NCBI GenBank assembly: GCA_914767715.1
Contig: OU612072.1
Location: forward strand, 10,790,001 to 10,854,000
Reading direction: 5' to 3'
Source of the DNA: Membranipora membranacea
Lineage: Eukaryota > Bryozoa > Gymnolaemata > Cheilostomatida > Membraniporidae
DNA length: 64,000 bases
Part shown: piece after piece, positions 23,451 through 35,014 of the stretch
Position numbering within the stretch: the stretch's first letter is position 1
Layout: every line of letters starts with the position of its first letter
Notes under the pieces: model-generated
What the model saw: only the letters and a program-made list of their open reading frames with translations
What the model was told of the DNA's origin: nothing
The model's database searches: none
Made by a program: the position numbers and the translations under genes

Positions 23451-26400
23451 TCAGACAAAATAGTCCATTAATACAGCTCGATTTTTGTCAATGCTGACCT
23501 TTGAATCAAACTCAGAGTAAACGATAATGTTAACCGGCGCTAAGAGTCCTGGGGAAAATTTGAGCTTGAGGCGAATGTTTCCCCCTTTATAAGGTGGTAG
23601 CAACCCGTATCTTCTAGGTCAAGGGAAAGGTCAAATGCTAGTAGCGCGTATCCCTTGTTGTATTCACTCCTGGAAACATCTATTCCACTATCTTGGAAAG
23701 CTTTTCCAGTCGATTCCAAAAGGGTAAAATAGTTTCTTAAGGTAAGATCATTGGCAAAGTCAGATATTAATGGTTCTTGAGGAACCATCTTTCAGTTTAC
23801 GTACAGTGAGCAGTATCTTAATCCAAAATGCTTAAAATTGAAGGGGTTTTTGTTGTATCTTCCTTCAAACGAGTCGGAATCAACGAGACCAATGACGATC
23901 CGTTTAGGAAGCTGTCCCGAGAACAGATTTTCTTCAGTGATGGATAGAGATCCTAATGATGATGATGATGTGTTTATTTGTCTCATCAATTAGAGAAATA
24001 AAATGCTTCATGTGAGTGCTCTCTTGTTAAAAGTATGGGCGGTAAAATAAATGGATAAAAATTCATATAAAAAGTTTACTTTTTTGAAAAAACGCTATTT
24101 AGATAGTGAACACAGTTAGCTCTAAAACAAAGTTTGCGAAGGTTTACTCTGTACCGGATGGTGGAATATCGGCCTGATGGGCATTGAGTAAATGTCAACA
24201 TGGGAGTTTGTTCGGTTGCCACCATGCGAAGACTCTTTGTAGCGAGTTTGTTGTGGTAGAGATCGGCTACTGCGGTGAAGGTGATATCTCCTGCGAGCCG
24301 ACCGGCTGAGCGCACCACTCGCTGTAGATGTTTTTTAGAGTCTGCACTAAGATGAGAATATATCACTACTAGATGATAGAGTAGGATGCTTTCGATGAAG
24401 GATTTGTAGCATGATGTAATCAATCTGGTATCTATTCCCAGATGATACAGCTTGCTCATAATGTGAAGTCGAGTTCTAGCTTTCTTTACAGTTCGGTTGG
24501 CAGAGGCTGTAAAGTCAAGTTTAGTAGTTAGCGTAGTACCAAGATACACAAACTCCGTTACTTGATCGATCGGGGAACCATTTATTACCAGCTGTTGTGT
24601 GGTCGGGTTATCCCGTGCATTGCTGAAAACCAGTTCTTTGGTCTTCTTTGAGTTAAGAAGCAGGTCATGTTCGCAGCACCAAGCATATAGATGATCTGCT
24701 TCTTGTTGGAGACACGATGGCTGGGTACTCGTGAGAAACTCTAGTATGACTGTGTCATCAGCATATTTGAGGATTTCGGTATTGGAGTTGAGTGTTGGCA
24801 TACTGGATACATAGAATGAGAAAAGTAGCGGACTGAGCACACAGCCTTGAGGGCTCCCAGTAGATGTTGTCGTAGATGCTGATACATTGGACGCTGTTAT
24901 AACACGTTGTGTGCGATTTGTGAGGAAACTGTAAAGCCAGTTAAGAATATTCGGATGAATATCATAATCACAGAGTCCGGAGATTAGCAGGGACGGATTT
25001 ATAGTATTAAAGGCGCTGGTGTAGTCAATGAATAGTGTTCGAACATAGTTTTTAGCATTATTGTCTAGATGGAGACTTACTGAGTCAATAAGAGTGATGA
25101 GTGCGTCTTCAGTCGACCGATTCTGCTGATATGCGAACTGTGATGAGTCATCGAGATGTGGGGCTATGCGCCTCACATTAGCTTCTTCAAAACGATTATA
25201 GAAAACATTCAAAATATCAGCATCGAGAGAGCACTCTTGTTTAGAATCTTTCAATTTCAATAAAGATTTCAAATTAGACCATGCCATTCTGCTATTAGAT
25301 TGCATAGATTGTTCAACAGTGGAGGCATATTGTCTCTTGGCATGTCTGATTTCCCGTTGGACCTGGGCTTTCAGTTTAGGGTGGTCAGAGGACTGATCTT
25401 TAAAACATTCATTTCTGTTATCAATCAACCTTTTGATTTTGGGAGTAATCCAGGTTTTATCATTTGCTGGGATTGTCACATTTACTGTTGGAATGCATTC
25501 TTCAATGCAAAAGTTCATATAGTCAATGAAGGTATCAGTAGCTACATTGACATCAGCATCAGGTGAGTTGAGAAGAACAGGCCAGTCGGTATCATCAAGG
25601 CAGTTGAGGAGCTTGTTAGTATTGGTCTCATTCCAAACCTGCCTGGCTACTTTGACAGGCTTACTGGTCAGGGCTTTATGCTTGTATGTTGGTAGGAGCA
25701 GTACAGAGTGGTGGTCAGATTTACCCACTTTTGGCAGCTTAGTGGTAGTGTAGCTCTTCTTCTTCTTCTTCTCGTCATCATAACACGGCGAAAAGGATAC
25801 AATGCGGGTTGAAGCTGTGTATCCATTTTTTGATTTGTTTTTCTCTGATTCCTTTGTTTATAGAAACTTTTCTCACAAAGAAAGAACCGTTAACTATTTT
25901 TATCTTGAATGTAGCATCATCTGCTGCCATGAGCAGAAATGAATCTGCGTTTCTGATGAGTTTGAGTTTGAGTGTGACCCCATTGACAATATACCGATGT
26001 TGGTAAAAAATGTCACTATGTGGTCTACTGATTACTTGAACAGTTTTACTCTCGGTAAAATGTCCTCTTCTTTGTACCAACCCGATGTTACCAGTTCCAA
26101 TATTTTCCATTTGATTAGGTGTGTCTTTGGAGAACATAGCTATTGAAAGCTGTTTCTTTCCTTCTTCTGATGTATAACTTAAGAGTGTCTCCAAAATTGA
26201 TCGATTATGATAAAGGTTAGATGAGTCACTAATTAATGTATCATTTAAACTGTCATCAATTTGTTTGAAAAGGGTTTGGCCTATAAGATTAATTGGGCCT
26301 GCAACATCTTCCTCAGCTAAATCGGCCCCATCAGCCTTTGTGATTTTAAGTTTCAATAAAAGGTAACTATTTAAAAGATCAATATAATCACTTCCATTTC

Positions 26401-26566
26401 CGCTGACTTCAAACTTTACAGGGCCTCCATCAGAAAGATCACCACGAGGTAGATATTCTGTGGTATAACCGTTTTCGATAGCGGCTTGTGTTGAAAGGTC
26501 ATCGAAAAGTTGAAATTCAGGTTTTGATGCTGAGCAGCTATGTTCAAATATGAATGAATCCGACAT
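23451..26566 (-). pseudogene. Polinton double-jelly-roll major capsid protein, split by a retrotransposon
   Basis: The N-terminal half starts at an ATG (26566; MSDSFIFEHSC) and shows the family's LSDGGPVKFEVSGNGSDYIDL and FKQIDDSLNDTLI stretches. The C-terminal half (23451-23953) shows NLFSGQLPKRIVIGLVDSD, NKNPFNFKHFG and, in a shifted frame, a strand-rich end up to a TGA at 23451. The halves are separated by a non-LTR insertion at 23954 to about 25780. Further breaks are a frameshift near 25845, a stop near 23789 and a frameshift near 23580. Proteins of this family form the hexon-like trimers of the shell. It sits between the pX-like gene and the protease, the normal order. Confidence 0.92.
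23954..25780 (-). mobile_element. CR1/jockey-type non-LTR retrotransposon inserted in the capsid gene
   Basis: A minus-strand ORF (24076 to beyond 25728) begins at the end of an endonuclease domain (GKSDHHSV) and runs into a reverse transcriptase with LFIDYTSAFNTI (motif A), SPQGCVLSPLLF (motif B) and KYADDTVI (motif C), then the usual C-terminal region. The endonuclease is almost wholly missing (5' truncation). About 120 residues including the first RT motifs are missing between FYNRFE and SQFAYQQNRSTEDA, so it cannot be active. The 3' end is a short UTR with a CATCATCATCATCATT tail at about 23956-23971. No clear target-site duplication. It postdates the Polinton. Confidence 0.9.
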
Positions 26567-26651
26567 CTTAAGTGAAAATATCTTTCGATCTTTCACTTTT
26601 AGATGATTTGTTACGTCTGTTGGTTGATGAGCTCTTCCTAGTTCTGTTATT

Positions 26652-27044
26652 TCATACCGCTTTAGACGGTGACTTTTTTCTTTTTCTCTGATTGGCTGGT
26701 TTGTTTAAAGCAGAGCTCAGTAAGTCGGAGCCAGCCCGAGATAAATTTCTCACAGCTGAATGCTTTACATTTTTTCCTTCCAATCCCTCATTTAATATAT
26801 TGAATCCTGGTTTGAGAGCAGTTTTACCCAGGGTTTTTGCACCACTTTTTAAAGCTGGAAGTGCTATATTTTTTAGTACACGTAAAAAAGATTTAAATAG
26901 ACCACCAATGAGACTACCTATACCGTATCCCTTTTGATACGCGTGCCCTCTAAATACAGGTATTGTTGATCCATTTCCTTTTTGGTTATAAAATGTTTTA
27001 TGAAGTTTATTGGTGTTGTCTTCATTATAGGGTATCACCCTCAT
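26652..27044 (-). CDS. Small pVI/pX-like virion protein of the Polinton
   Basis: 130 codons from an ATG (27044; MRVIPYN) placed two bases after the penton gene stop, so I prefer it to the upstream non-ATG frame opening. It shows a GYGIGSLIGGLF glycine/hydrophobic helix, then LKSGAKTLGKTALKPGFNIL and EGLEGKNVKHS, and a basic tail (KRKKSPSK). This matches the small basic protein next to the capsid genes of adintoviruses and Polintons, related to adenovirus pVI/pX cement or core proteins. It acts inside the virion (family knowledge). The frame is intact, unlike most of its neighbours. Confidence 0.82.
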   Translation of the reverse strand: MRVIPYNEDNTNKLHKTFYNQKGNGSTIPVFRGHAYQKGYGIGSLIGGLFKSFLRVLKNIALPALKSGAKTLGKTALKPGFNILNEGLEGKNVKHSAVRNLSRAGSDLLSSALNKPANQRKRKKSPSKAV

Positions 27045-27046
27045 TT

Positions 27047-27855
27047 TTAGACTAATGTCATCGGCTTTACACAGCAAAAATCAAGTGTAACGATTGTTCT
27101 ACCAGTTGTAAATGGGATGATTTCTCCGGTATCACTTCTAAAATAGATTGATAAAATTATGTCTGATTCTCTTTTTACTAACTACTACTAGGTATATATT
27201 GGATTTTTTGGTATTCTACGTATTGAGTTGTCCAATGCTTTTTATTATTTACAGGGATGATTCTGAGCAAAAGAGCTTCAAAGTCACCAACACGAATATT
27301 TTCCACAATATCTGAATACATATAGATGCTTTTTACCGGAAACATGTTTGGAAATAAATCAGCGTTTATGGTTAACAAAGCTTCTCGCTTAAAATCATAT
27401 AGTGAGTATTCCCTTAATAAATCTCTTCCACCACGACTTATTCCTAACATATCAGCCAGTGCCTTATCTATGTCAAGTTTCAGCCTATTGGTTTTGAATG
27501 GGATGAGAACTTTCCCCGTTATACTACTAAAGTCAAACTCTACATTTGGTGTTTCATTGTCATATGCTGTTTTTAAGTCTCGGTTAATAGCCCTACAGAG
27601 TTCATTTGCATTAGCATAATCAAATGTAAAATTCTTCGGCAGCAGACTACTTTCAGAAAGCTTTATTCTGCCTTTTTGTAAGTTATACCAATTTTTTTCA
27701 AACTGCATTTCAATTAAACCAAATTCCCACTGACCAGGTGAAAAAATGATGTCATCCGTAAATTGTACACTGTACGATGTCAGTGAATTTTCTGGATAGT
27801 GATCCATAGACGCATTGCTTGGTAGTACGACCCTCATATTTACAAATGAAACCAT
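27047..27855 (-). pseudogene. Polinton minor capsid (penton-like) protein
   Basis: Opens at an ATG (27855) with VVLPSNASMDHYPENSLTSY and GQWEFGLIEMQF, the typical N-terminus of the Polinton single-jelly-roll vertex protein. 225 codons are open to a stop at 27178. The final ~40 residues, including SDTGEIIPFTTGRTIV, continue in another frame to a TAA at 27047-27049, so one frameshift near 27180 is the only break. The stop is two bases before the pX-like ATG. By family knowledge it forms the pentameric vertices. It follows the integrase gene with a 12-bp gap. Confidence 0.88.
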
Positions 27856-27867
27856 TATTAAGGAAGC

Positions 27868-28986
27868 TTAGTTTTTATACCCATCTAAAATGTCTTGTTC
27901 ATTGACATATGAATTGAATGAGTCTGGGTACCCACTCCATTTGACTGAATATTGTGTTTTCCCGTTTTTGATTTGTTTACCTAAAATATCCTCTATCTTG
28001 TATTTGTCATTGCTTTTTGAAGTTCTTGCTCATACCACGTTCCTTTGAGATCACCACCTGCTTGGTCTTGCAGCGAATATACAGGAGGATCAGTATGATA
28101 GTGATCGCTAATAACAAATATTTCATCGCTCCATATTGGTAAGTATCCTTTTTTAAATACGGTACTGTACTTTGAGATTCTCACCATGTCACCAACCACA
28201 GACTTTAACATAGCCGTTGCTGTGTCAGCTTCAAGAGGATAAAGTCTATTCCATACATCCTCTTGATTTTCATGGCTTACATCTGATTGCAACATGTCAA
28301 TAGCAGAGTGATAACTATCATTGTATGAGGTAATCAAGTCTTGAGGAATATCTATCCATCTATATTCTCCGGTATAGGTGAAATATTGAAACATTGAACT
28401 TCTGATTGTTTTTTTGTAATCCTTCAACTATTGCTGCTCTTGTTTATTGATTTTCAATGCTGTAGATCTTGATATTTTGACTATCCAAGAAAGCTTGAAA
28501 GTCTTGGTTAAAAAAATTCCTTTCCTTTATCAGTTTGCAGATTAAGACATTTTCTATTGTCCTGATCAAAAATAAACTGGAACGCTGTGACCATCTCTTT
28601 GCCAGTTTTTGTCTTGAGAGGTCACACCTGGGCAAATTTAGAAAATACATCTATGCAAAATAAAATATATCTATGGCCCTCATTATCTTTGGTAAACTGT
28701 ACCAAATTGGATAAATCAGCTTGAAAACAATCAATCCACTGACAATAAATTTTCGCCTTTGAAAGTTCCTTGAGACTGGTCGGTGAAGAGTGTATGTGTC
28801 TTTACTACTTAACCATTTATCAAATTTTGGAGATGATACTGTCTTTACTTGTCTTGTGAGCTTTAGTTTTCCACCAAAACTTCCAGCGTTCTTAGGTGTA
28901 AAATAATATTTAATTAACACTTCTTCGGTTTTTGATATTGTTTGTTGAGTGTTAGAGGATTTTTTTTTCTTGTTGGGAACCTTCAT
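27868..28986 (-). pseudogene. Polinton retroviral-type integrase with chromodomain
   Basis: Starts at an ATG (28986). The N-terminal part carries YYFTPKNAGSFGGKLKL and DTYTLHRPVSRNF. The RVE catalytic core follows in several frames: an Asp in DCFQADLSNL, an Asp in LQTDKGKEFF, and a Glu in an IVEG context near 28415. Then come the C-terminal GYLPIWSDEIF and GDLKGTWYEQELQ stretches. A last frame (27868-28003) encodes a chromodomain with ILGKQIKNGKTQYSVKWSGY. At least four frame changes or stops (near 28740, 28620, 28430, 28005) break it. In active elements this enzyme joins the ends to host DNA and makes 6-bp target duplications; the chromodomain may guide site choice. Confidence 0.92.
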
Positions 28987-28992
28987 ATTACC

Positions 28993-29739
28993 CTATACTC
29001 CAACCCGTAGGAGTGCTCCTGAGTGGACTTTGATGTGAATACTTTGATTGTTGTTTGCGAGATGATTTCGGGGTTTTGTATGAGTCTGTTGGAGTGGGAA
29101 TGGTGTCTGAGGTGATGGTTTTGAATCATTAGAATTTATAGTAGATGCTACATTTTTTGAGAGCAACGACATGGGGACATTGTTGTCTTTCATAAATTCT
29201 TAAAACTGATTCCAACCTGAAGTGTATTTGTCTCCCCACCTTACATTAACTGAAGCTTTAAATAAATCAGAAATATTACTATTTTTTATAGATTTTCCAT
29301 TGATTGCGACTTCTCCTAATTCACTGATACTGAACTGACACTGATATTAGAAGTCGTCCTAGATAAGCATATAATAACTTAGCTTTGTTTTTGTATGGCT
29401 TTGGACTGCCTATGATATGATTTTCGACATTAACATTGGAAACAGTATTTTCTGGGTTTAGTTTCTGTTGAAGTTCAGGTTGTGGAAGAGCTGGTCTATT
29501 TGACAAGGAGCGTAAATTGAGATAGTTGCTTAAATTTTTTTTGTACCTTTCATCTCTTTCATCAATAGTGAGAGTCTGATCCTTTGCTATCTCAGCCATA
29601 GTTTTATCCAAATTAGTAATTTCTCTCGTAAGAGGGGGAAGCAGCCTCTGCGAGGCTAGGTTCTCATTTGCACTTAGAAGCTTAGAGATTTGATTCGCAT
29701 TGCTAGCATCAATGAGTAAATATTTTTTTCCTCACTCAT
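28993..29739 (-). pseudogene. Conserved Polinton protein of unknown function (between ATPase and integrase)
   Basis: Begins at an ATG (29739) and shifts frame almost at once into a long segment with ISKLLSANENLA, LTREITNLDKTMAEI and DERDERYKKNLSNYLNL, a helical, charged region. After a frame change near 29330 it continues with ELGEVAINGKSIKNSNISDL, then an in-frame TAA near 29207 and a final part with NNVPMSLLSKN. Proteins with this layout (helical N-half, proline-rich linker, short C-terminal domain ending in a NVP motif) occur at this place in metazoan Polintons. The function is unknown to me. At least two frameshifts and one stop. Confidence 0.65.
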
Positions 29740-29741
29740 AC

Positions 29742-30084
29742 TTATTTTTTACCACCAAAGAGTCCTCCTAAAAGACTTGGTAATAATGTTCTAACGAGTG
29801 GTAAGATTAAAGACAAAAATCCACCTTTTTGTAGATGGTTTCTTTTTGTTGACGCCTTTGTATTTTTCTTTGCTATAGCTCTGATGGTTTTTTATGTTTG
29901 GTTAATTTTCGTTTGTAAGAAGGTGACAGGTTGACATTCCCGTTTAAAATGTTATAACAAAATTTCTGTAAAACAATTGACTAAATCTGGTCTCGCTGTT
30001 TTGATAATTTCTTTCGCAGTCGAGTGGTCAGTTTCAGACAATAACTTCAATGTTTTTGCATGTTTTTTTAAGTTTTTTACTCAT
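29742..30084 (-). pseudogene. Small basic/hydrophobic Polinton protein (KGGF motif)
   Basis: Starts MSKKLKK at an ATG (30084). Recognisable parts then follow in different frames: LKLLSETDHSTAKEIIKTA, NGNVNLSPSYKRKLTKHK, and a C-terminal KGGFLSLILPLVRTLLPSLL ending in a glycine-rich tail and a TAA at 29742. A basic helix followed by one hydrophobic segment is typical of a short protein found beside the packaging ATPase in adintoviruses and Polintons. Its role is unknown to me; a membrane-active or core virion role is possible. At least three breaks. Confidence 0.65.
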
Positions 30085-30097
30085 GCTTGTTGACAGG

Positions 30098-30720
30098 TCA
30101 AAGGTCTGAAGAGAACTGAAGAGATTTTGAGGATAGCAAGTATTCATAACATACCTCATCAGGAAAAATACCGGTACAAAGTCTTATAACTTCTTCACTG
30201 TCTTGTCTTAGATCAATAAACAAATATCCATATGCTTTAGAAACGGCGTCATTGTAGGCACTCAACATAGACTTGGACTCACTAGGGTACATTTGTCTAG
30301 CTAAGTAGCTTACTTGCAACCTGTCTTTAGGATTTTTAAATAACATCTGGTAGTGACTGTTTAGCTGACAGTTTCGCATGTGAATGCCGCGCTCGAACAT
30401 ATTTTGAGTGATCAGTATAACGCTAAGATTTTTGTGATGTGAATGTTTGGTAAAAATCTCTGAAATTATAAGACCTTCTTTTTTAGCTAAAAGGGTCATA
30501 AGATCATCTATTATGACTAGATTTTCTATTGTTGAATCAATTTGATTAACATCTATCATTCCTTGAACAAACACTCACTGTAACAGAAATATATTTTTTT
30601 TATTGTTGGGTAAATCATAAGGTCTTTGTATTTGAGTAATTGGGAGATACGATGAGACTTTCCAGCCCCTGAGGGACCAGCAACAATCATACTAAATGGA
30701 TGCTTGAGTGCGAGAGTCAT
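30098..30720 (-). pseudogene. FtsK/HerA-type genome-packaging ATPase
   Basis: ATG at 30720 (MTLALKHPF) leads directly to the Walker A loop VAGPSGAGKSH. Walker B is NLVIIDDLM and the following sensor-type strand is LSVILITQNMFERG. The length (about 205 codons) fits the Polinton/adenovirus-relative packaging ATPases that pump DNA into capsids. One frame change at 30556-30575, between the Walker A and Walker B segments, is the only break seen. The C-terminal part (158 codons) is open to the stop at 30098. Confidence 0.9.
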
Positions 30721-31051
30721 GATATCTCTATAAACTACAAAAGTCAACTGAGGTAAATACTATCTTACAATACATTATATTTTATAGCTATAAAATTGAG
30801 AGTAATAAAAAAGAAGTACGTAATTAATGATAGCAAAATAATCTGTGACAAAAGAGCATAGACATGTCTATGCAAAAGAGCATCAAATAAATAAATGTAA
30901 ATAATATCTGTACAAGGTTAGAGAGGTTACATAATATAACAAATATGCGATACGCTTAATGGTAAATGCATTAACTCACTAATGAAAGAATATGGATGAG
31001 GTATTTTCACAAAGATGTAGGAGTGGTTGTAACATGATCAGAAAGTATGGG
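30721..31051. other. Intergenic gap between polymerase and ATPase
   Basis: AT-rich and noncoding. Contains an 18-bp perfect palindrome GCATAGACATGTCTATGC (30856-30873), flanked on both sides by AAAAGAGCAT-type repeats, and AATAAA motifs on the plus strand. It could hold the promoter of the late (packaging/capsid) block on the minus strand; no TATA box can be assigned confidently. Confidence 0.5.
30856..30873. promoter_or_regulatory. Perfect 18-bp palindrome between polB and ATPase
   Basis: GCATAGACATGTCTATGC is fully self-complementary and lies in the only sizeable gap of the core gene block. Its place suggests a protein-binding site, but that is inference. Confidence 0.35.
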
Positions 31052-34000
31052 TCATTTACCATACATATAGTTTAGGCCTTTTTTGTTTTGGGTATAGGTG
31101 AAAATTGTGTTGTCTCGAATCCTAAAACCCTTGTTTATACCAGTAGAAATTTCCTGATTAAACAGAACATCTTTATAGTTGGAAGCTGTGAGATTGTTGT
31201 GAACCTTACTGATACCCTTGGCACTAAGCTTTGACTGTTTTCCGATGCAGTAGTAACATTTACTGCATAGAGCTATAACCCCATCACCTTCAAACTCTAT
31301 ATGAAACTTCCCTGGAGTTCTGCTATCAAAGACCTTGACCTTTTGAAAACATGCTGAGGGTTTCCATTCTCTACCCTCAAACACTGTCTCAAAGAAATCA
31401 TCCTGGCGTAAATCGCAGAACTGCAAACCAAGAGCTATACTCTTTTTTGAAGTCATCTCGTAACTCTGGTTTGACCGCTTGAAACATGTTTTTTTGTAGA
31501 CAATGCAAAGTAAAGTTAGTCAGTGTCAGACTCGATGAGGCAGAAATCTCTATCAGAGATGAAATACAACAAAAAATCATAATAGAACCTCAACATCAAT
31601 ATCTTGGCATACTCTAATACAAAAAATCCTATATGTATTGGTATGTCAACCTTTACACATTTTTTGGCCATTTCAATCTCCAGTACATCTTCTCCTAGTT
31701 CTTCACAATGGCTAAATCTCTTTCCATTGATAAGATTGTGAACAATTGTCTCATCAGCTTTATGGTATGATATATCTTTGGACTTTTCTACATTTCTCAG
31801 ACAGTTTCCATAGGCAGAATTCCCTATCAGCTTACTAGAGGCAGAAATCACTTTGGTTTCAGGGTTTGTATCACCTTCGCGGCGGGCTTCTACAACAGTT
31901 TGACCGAATTTTTGGAAGCATTTGATAGGTGAAAACTGAATCGTTTGGGGTATTTCGGACACCACTTACCCTTTTGAAAGGTACCATTGCAGAAGAGGTG
32001 TTGCTAGTAGAATGCAATTGGCAAAGTAGCTACATAGCAAAGATTGACTGGGTTTTTTGAGAAGGCTATTAGCCTCTGCAAACTTTTTCATGTGTTCACC
32101 TATTGAATCTCTGTCGACCATTGCGTATTTTACTACAGGTTGAAATTCTTCAAAATACGGCTTTAACTCATCAGGAGTAGTTATATCGCATTCGACCAGA
32201 CCAAAAAATGATCCATCTTTTACACCTTTGAGAATTTGAGTTTGAGAAAGAGAATGCCGATTGTCAATACCTAAATGGAGCTTTCTACAAAAATCTGCCA
32301 GGAGCTTGTTTTCTTTTAGCTCTTGGTCGAACTCACACTTTATCACTGTTTGATATCCTAAGTCATCAGATACATTATACAATCCATTGTAAGCTTCTTA
32401 TTGGCTTTATCTTGTTCTATGTTGTTGTGCCTACCAATCGGAGTTGCAGCGCAGCAGTGAGAGTGAAAGTAACATCCAAGAAATTGTAAAACTAACCCAT
32501 GACTTTGCGAGAACCCATCAACGAGGAAATTTCCACCACCCAATCTAATCTCCCCTCCATTGAACAGATGCGAAAATTCAATACCTTGAGATTCCCATAC
32601 CACGCAATCCATTGAGCTGCTTTCACCCCGTGTGAATAATATCTCTCTATCCTGAAGTTGTTTGAAGAATTTCGACGTATAAATGCTCCACAGGGCATTG
32701 CCTTGTTTGTGAGGTTGTCAAGATACAAAGCAGACACATCTAAAACTAAAACTGTTTGAGTAGATTTGGCTTGTTTATCATAATACTCTTTTTTGATGTT
32801 TGTCACTCCAACTTCTTGATAACGAGAAAACACCATACTTAGTCCACCTCCGATATTGGATCTAATCAAATGATAGGGATCTTTGTTTTGTTCGCCAAAC
32901 AACATTATAGGCGCCTTCTTTTCTTTTAGGTCAAAAAGGTGTCGTATAGCTAAACATGGCACAGATATCGCTGACTTGATATCTAGCCCTCGGCTCCTAA
33001 AAAATTGAATCTGTCTTGCCAATGCATCAACAAATGGAACGCAGTCACAATTGTTATAATAGATTAATAAATCTTTTAGTGTGGTCATTTTCCTATCATT
33101 CCAAACTCTCTTTACATAATTGTATTCTTCCAGGGTGATGTTTGATGGTGTTGTGATGAGCTATAGAATTCCCAATGTTGTGAGAAGTCGGTTCTTTGAA
33201 GAACATCTAATGATGTGAACTGTCCGTGTATCCAAAAGAATTTGGTTTCTTTTACCTCAAAGGCTTTGAGGTATTCAGAATATGAAAATCCTGGCGCTAT
33301 GAAGTTGGATATGTCTAAGAACTTCAACTTGCCTAGTGATAGTGTTTGATAACTGCTGCCTTTTTTTACTACATAATCGCATTGGTCTTGGTCAGAAATA
33401 TGGATCCTATAAAAAGAGATGCGATGAGAGGGAGATCATACCTTGAGCTATTGAATCCAAATACCAACAACTCTGAAATGTAGTTGTCTAACTCTTGGAG
33501 TAGCCTGTCATACTTTCGATTGACAAACTTGAGACATTGCACCAAGTTCATACCTTCATTAGCTTTCAGCTCTGATTTGAGTGCCTGACATTTTCTGTCT
33601 TCAAGAGCTCTAAAAACGTTATGGTACCTTTCATGTCTTAGTTTTTCATAGCAGTGTTCTGCCATAGAATTCAAGTACTTTAACATCTCACGTACTATAT
33701 CACTATCACTGGCACTATCTTCCCTCACAAAGCATAGAGGTTGGTTGTATCCAATTACATTACTCGCAACGCTTATAGAGGCTAAGTTGTGTTTTGCTTC
33801 CCAGGATATGGTGTTTGTATTAGTCGGAAGGTCGGATTGACCATCAGTAAAAAAACACTTCACAATCAAATACAGCGTAAAAGGGATAATACCTCAAGTG
33901 TTCTGATACAGTTATGCCTTCTTTTTCTAGTTTTTGAAAGATGGTTTTAGGTGGCGAACATTCTCCATAAGAAAAATAATGTCTGGTCATTTCAGAACTA

Positions 34001-35014
34001 CATCTTGTTGAGTGCACTCTCAGAGAAGACACGTTTTTCATCATAACATCACAGTGATTGCACTTGTACGATTTGGTATACAGCTTGATGTTTTTTTATG
34101 ACGCAAACATGTTTTTTCTCTAAATGAAGGTTAACCTTATCTGGATATGTAGTCAGAGACCTAGATAGTAAAATACCAACGTACCCTCTTTCAGTTAAAG
34201 GTTCTAAAGTGTATACAGATATTGAGGTTTTGAGTAACACCTCTATGTAGGGTAAGTCATTGAGAGGAACACCTTTAAGCTCGTGAGCGGGGATGCCTTT
34301 TGCTGTCAAATATTTGTCTAGGTAACTTTTGGTTGATGCCTCTAGAGTTGTGTGATTTCCTCTAGAATACGCTATTGCACGGAACAAACATAGATTATCC
34401 GTGTAACAAATACCAATACTGTTTTTCTCTAATGAAATGATAGCTTTGTCACTTATCAGGTGGCTAGGTAGTTGACCACAACAACCTATTGGATGATTGA
34501 ATATAGGCGAAACAAAAAAGTTCATGTTTGTGATCAGGTGTAGTGCCCAAGATGTATCAGGTCTAGTGTGTGTAGAGTACTCTACTAGATCTTCAGCTAA
34601 CAACCTAACAATGAACCTCTCGAAATCCTCTTTGTTTGTGATCAAAATAGGTTTCTCAAAAAGCCTATCTTTTCTAGCACTAGGGTGAAAATACCTCATT
34701 GTTTCGTCCTCATTATTTATCAGTATAGACCCTACAGATCCATTCATCTTAAATTTATGAGCTTGGTCATTGAGAACCCTTTTCATATCAAAATCTTTGA
34801 GAGATGACACTATGTTGTTATCTCTTATTGTTACATTATATAGACTGGTGAATTTACGTTGTCTACGATATGTCCGTATGACTGACCAGTTCCTTTTAAT
34901 TAGATCTCTAGTCTTACTGTCATATATTCCGTCATAATGAAGCTCCTTCTCTCCCGCTGAAGCATAGAACTCCTCCTGTTGTAAAAATAGATCAGCTGCT
35001 AACCTATCATCCAT
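31052..35014 (-). pseudogene. Protein-primed family-B DNA polymerase (Polinton PolB), many breaks
   Basis: About 1,320 codons' worth of homologous segments. N-terminal region (34049-35014, intact 321 codons) contains a D-x2-C motif, CYTDNLCLFRAIAYSRG, typical of Polinton PolB N-termini and OTU-like in spacing. A zinc-knuckle (YKCNHC) follows near 34060. Exonuclease motifs: VFDCEVFF (Exo I), VFGFNSSRYDLPLI (Exo II), YNNCDCVPF (Exo III). Polymerase motifs: LVLDVSALYLDNL (A), KLIGNSAYGN (B), ESDTD (C), then GKFHIEFEGDG and the C-terminal NKKGLNYMYGK. About ten frameshifts or stops interrupt it; one TAA lies directly after motif C. Family knowledge: replicates the element by protein priming. Confidence 0.93.

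Noticed and set aside
25300-25753. Plus-strand frames over the retrotransposon
   Set aside because: Shadows of the reverse transcriptase frame.
26692-26937. Plus-strand frame opposite the pX-like gene
   Set aside because: Shadow of the minus-strand gene; the minus strand shows the family motifs.
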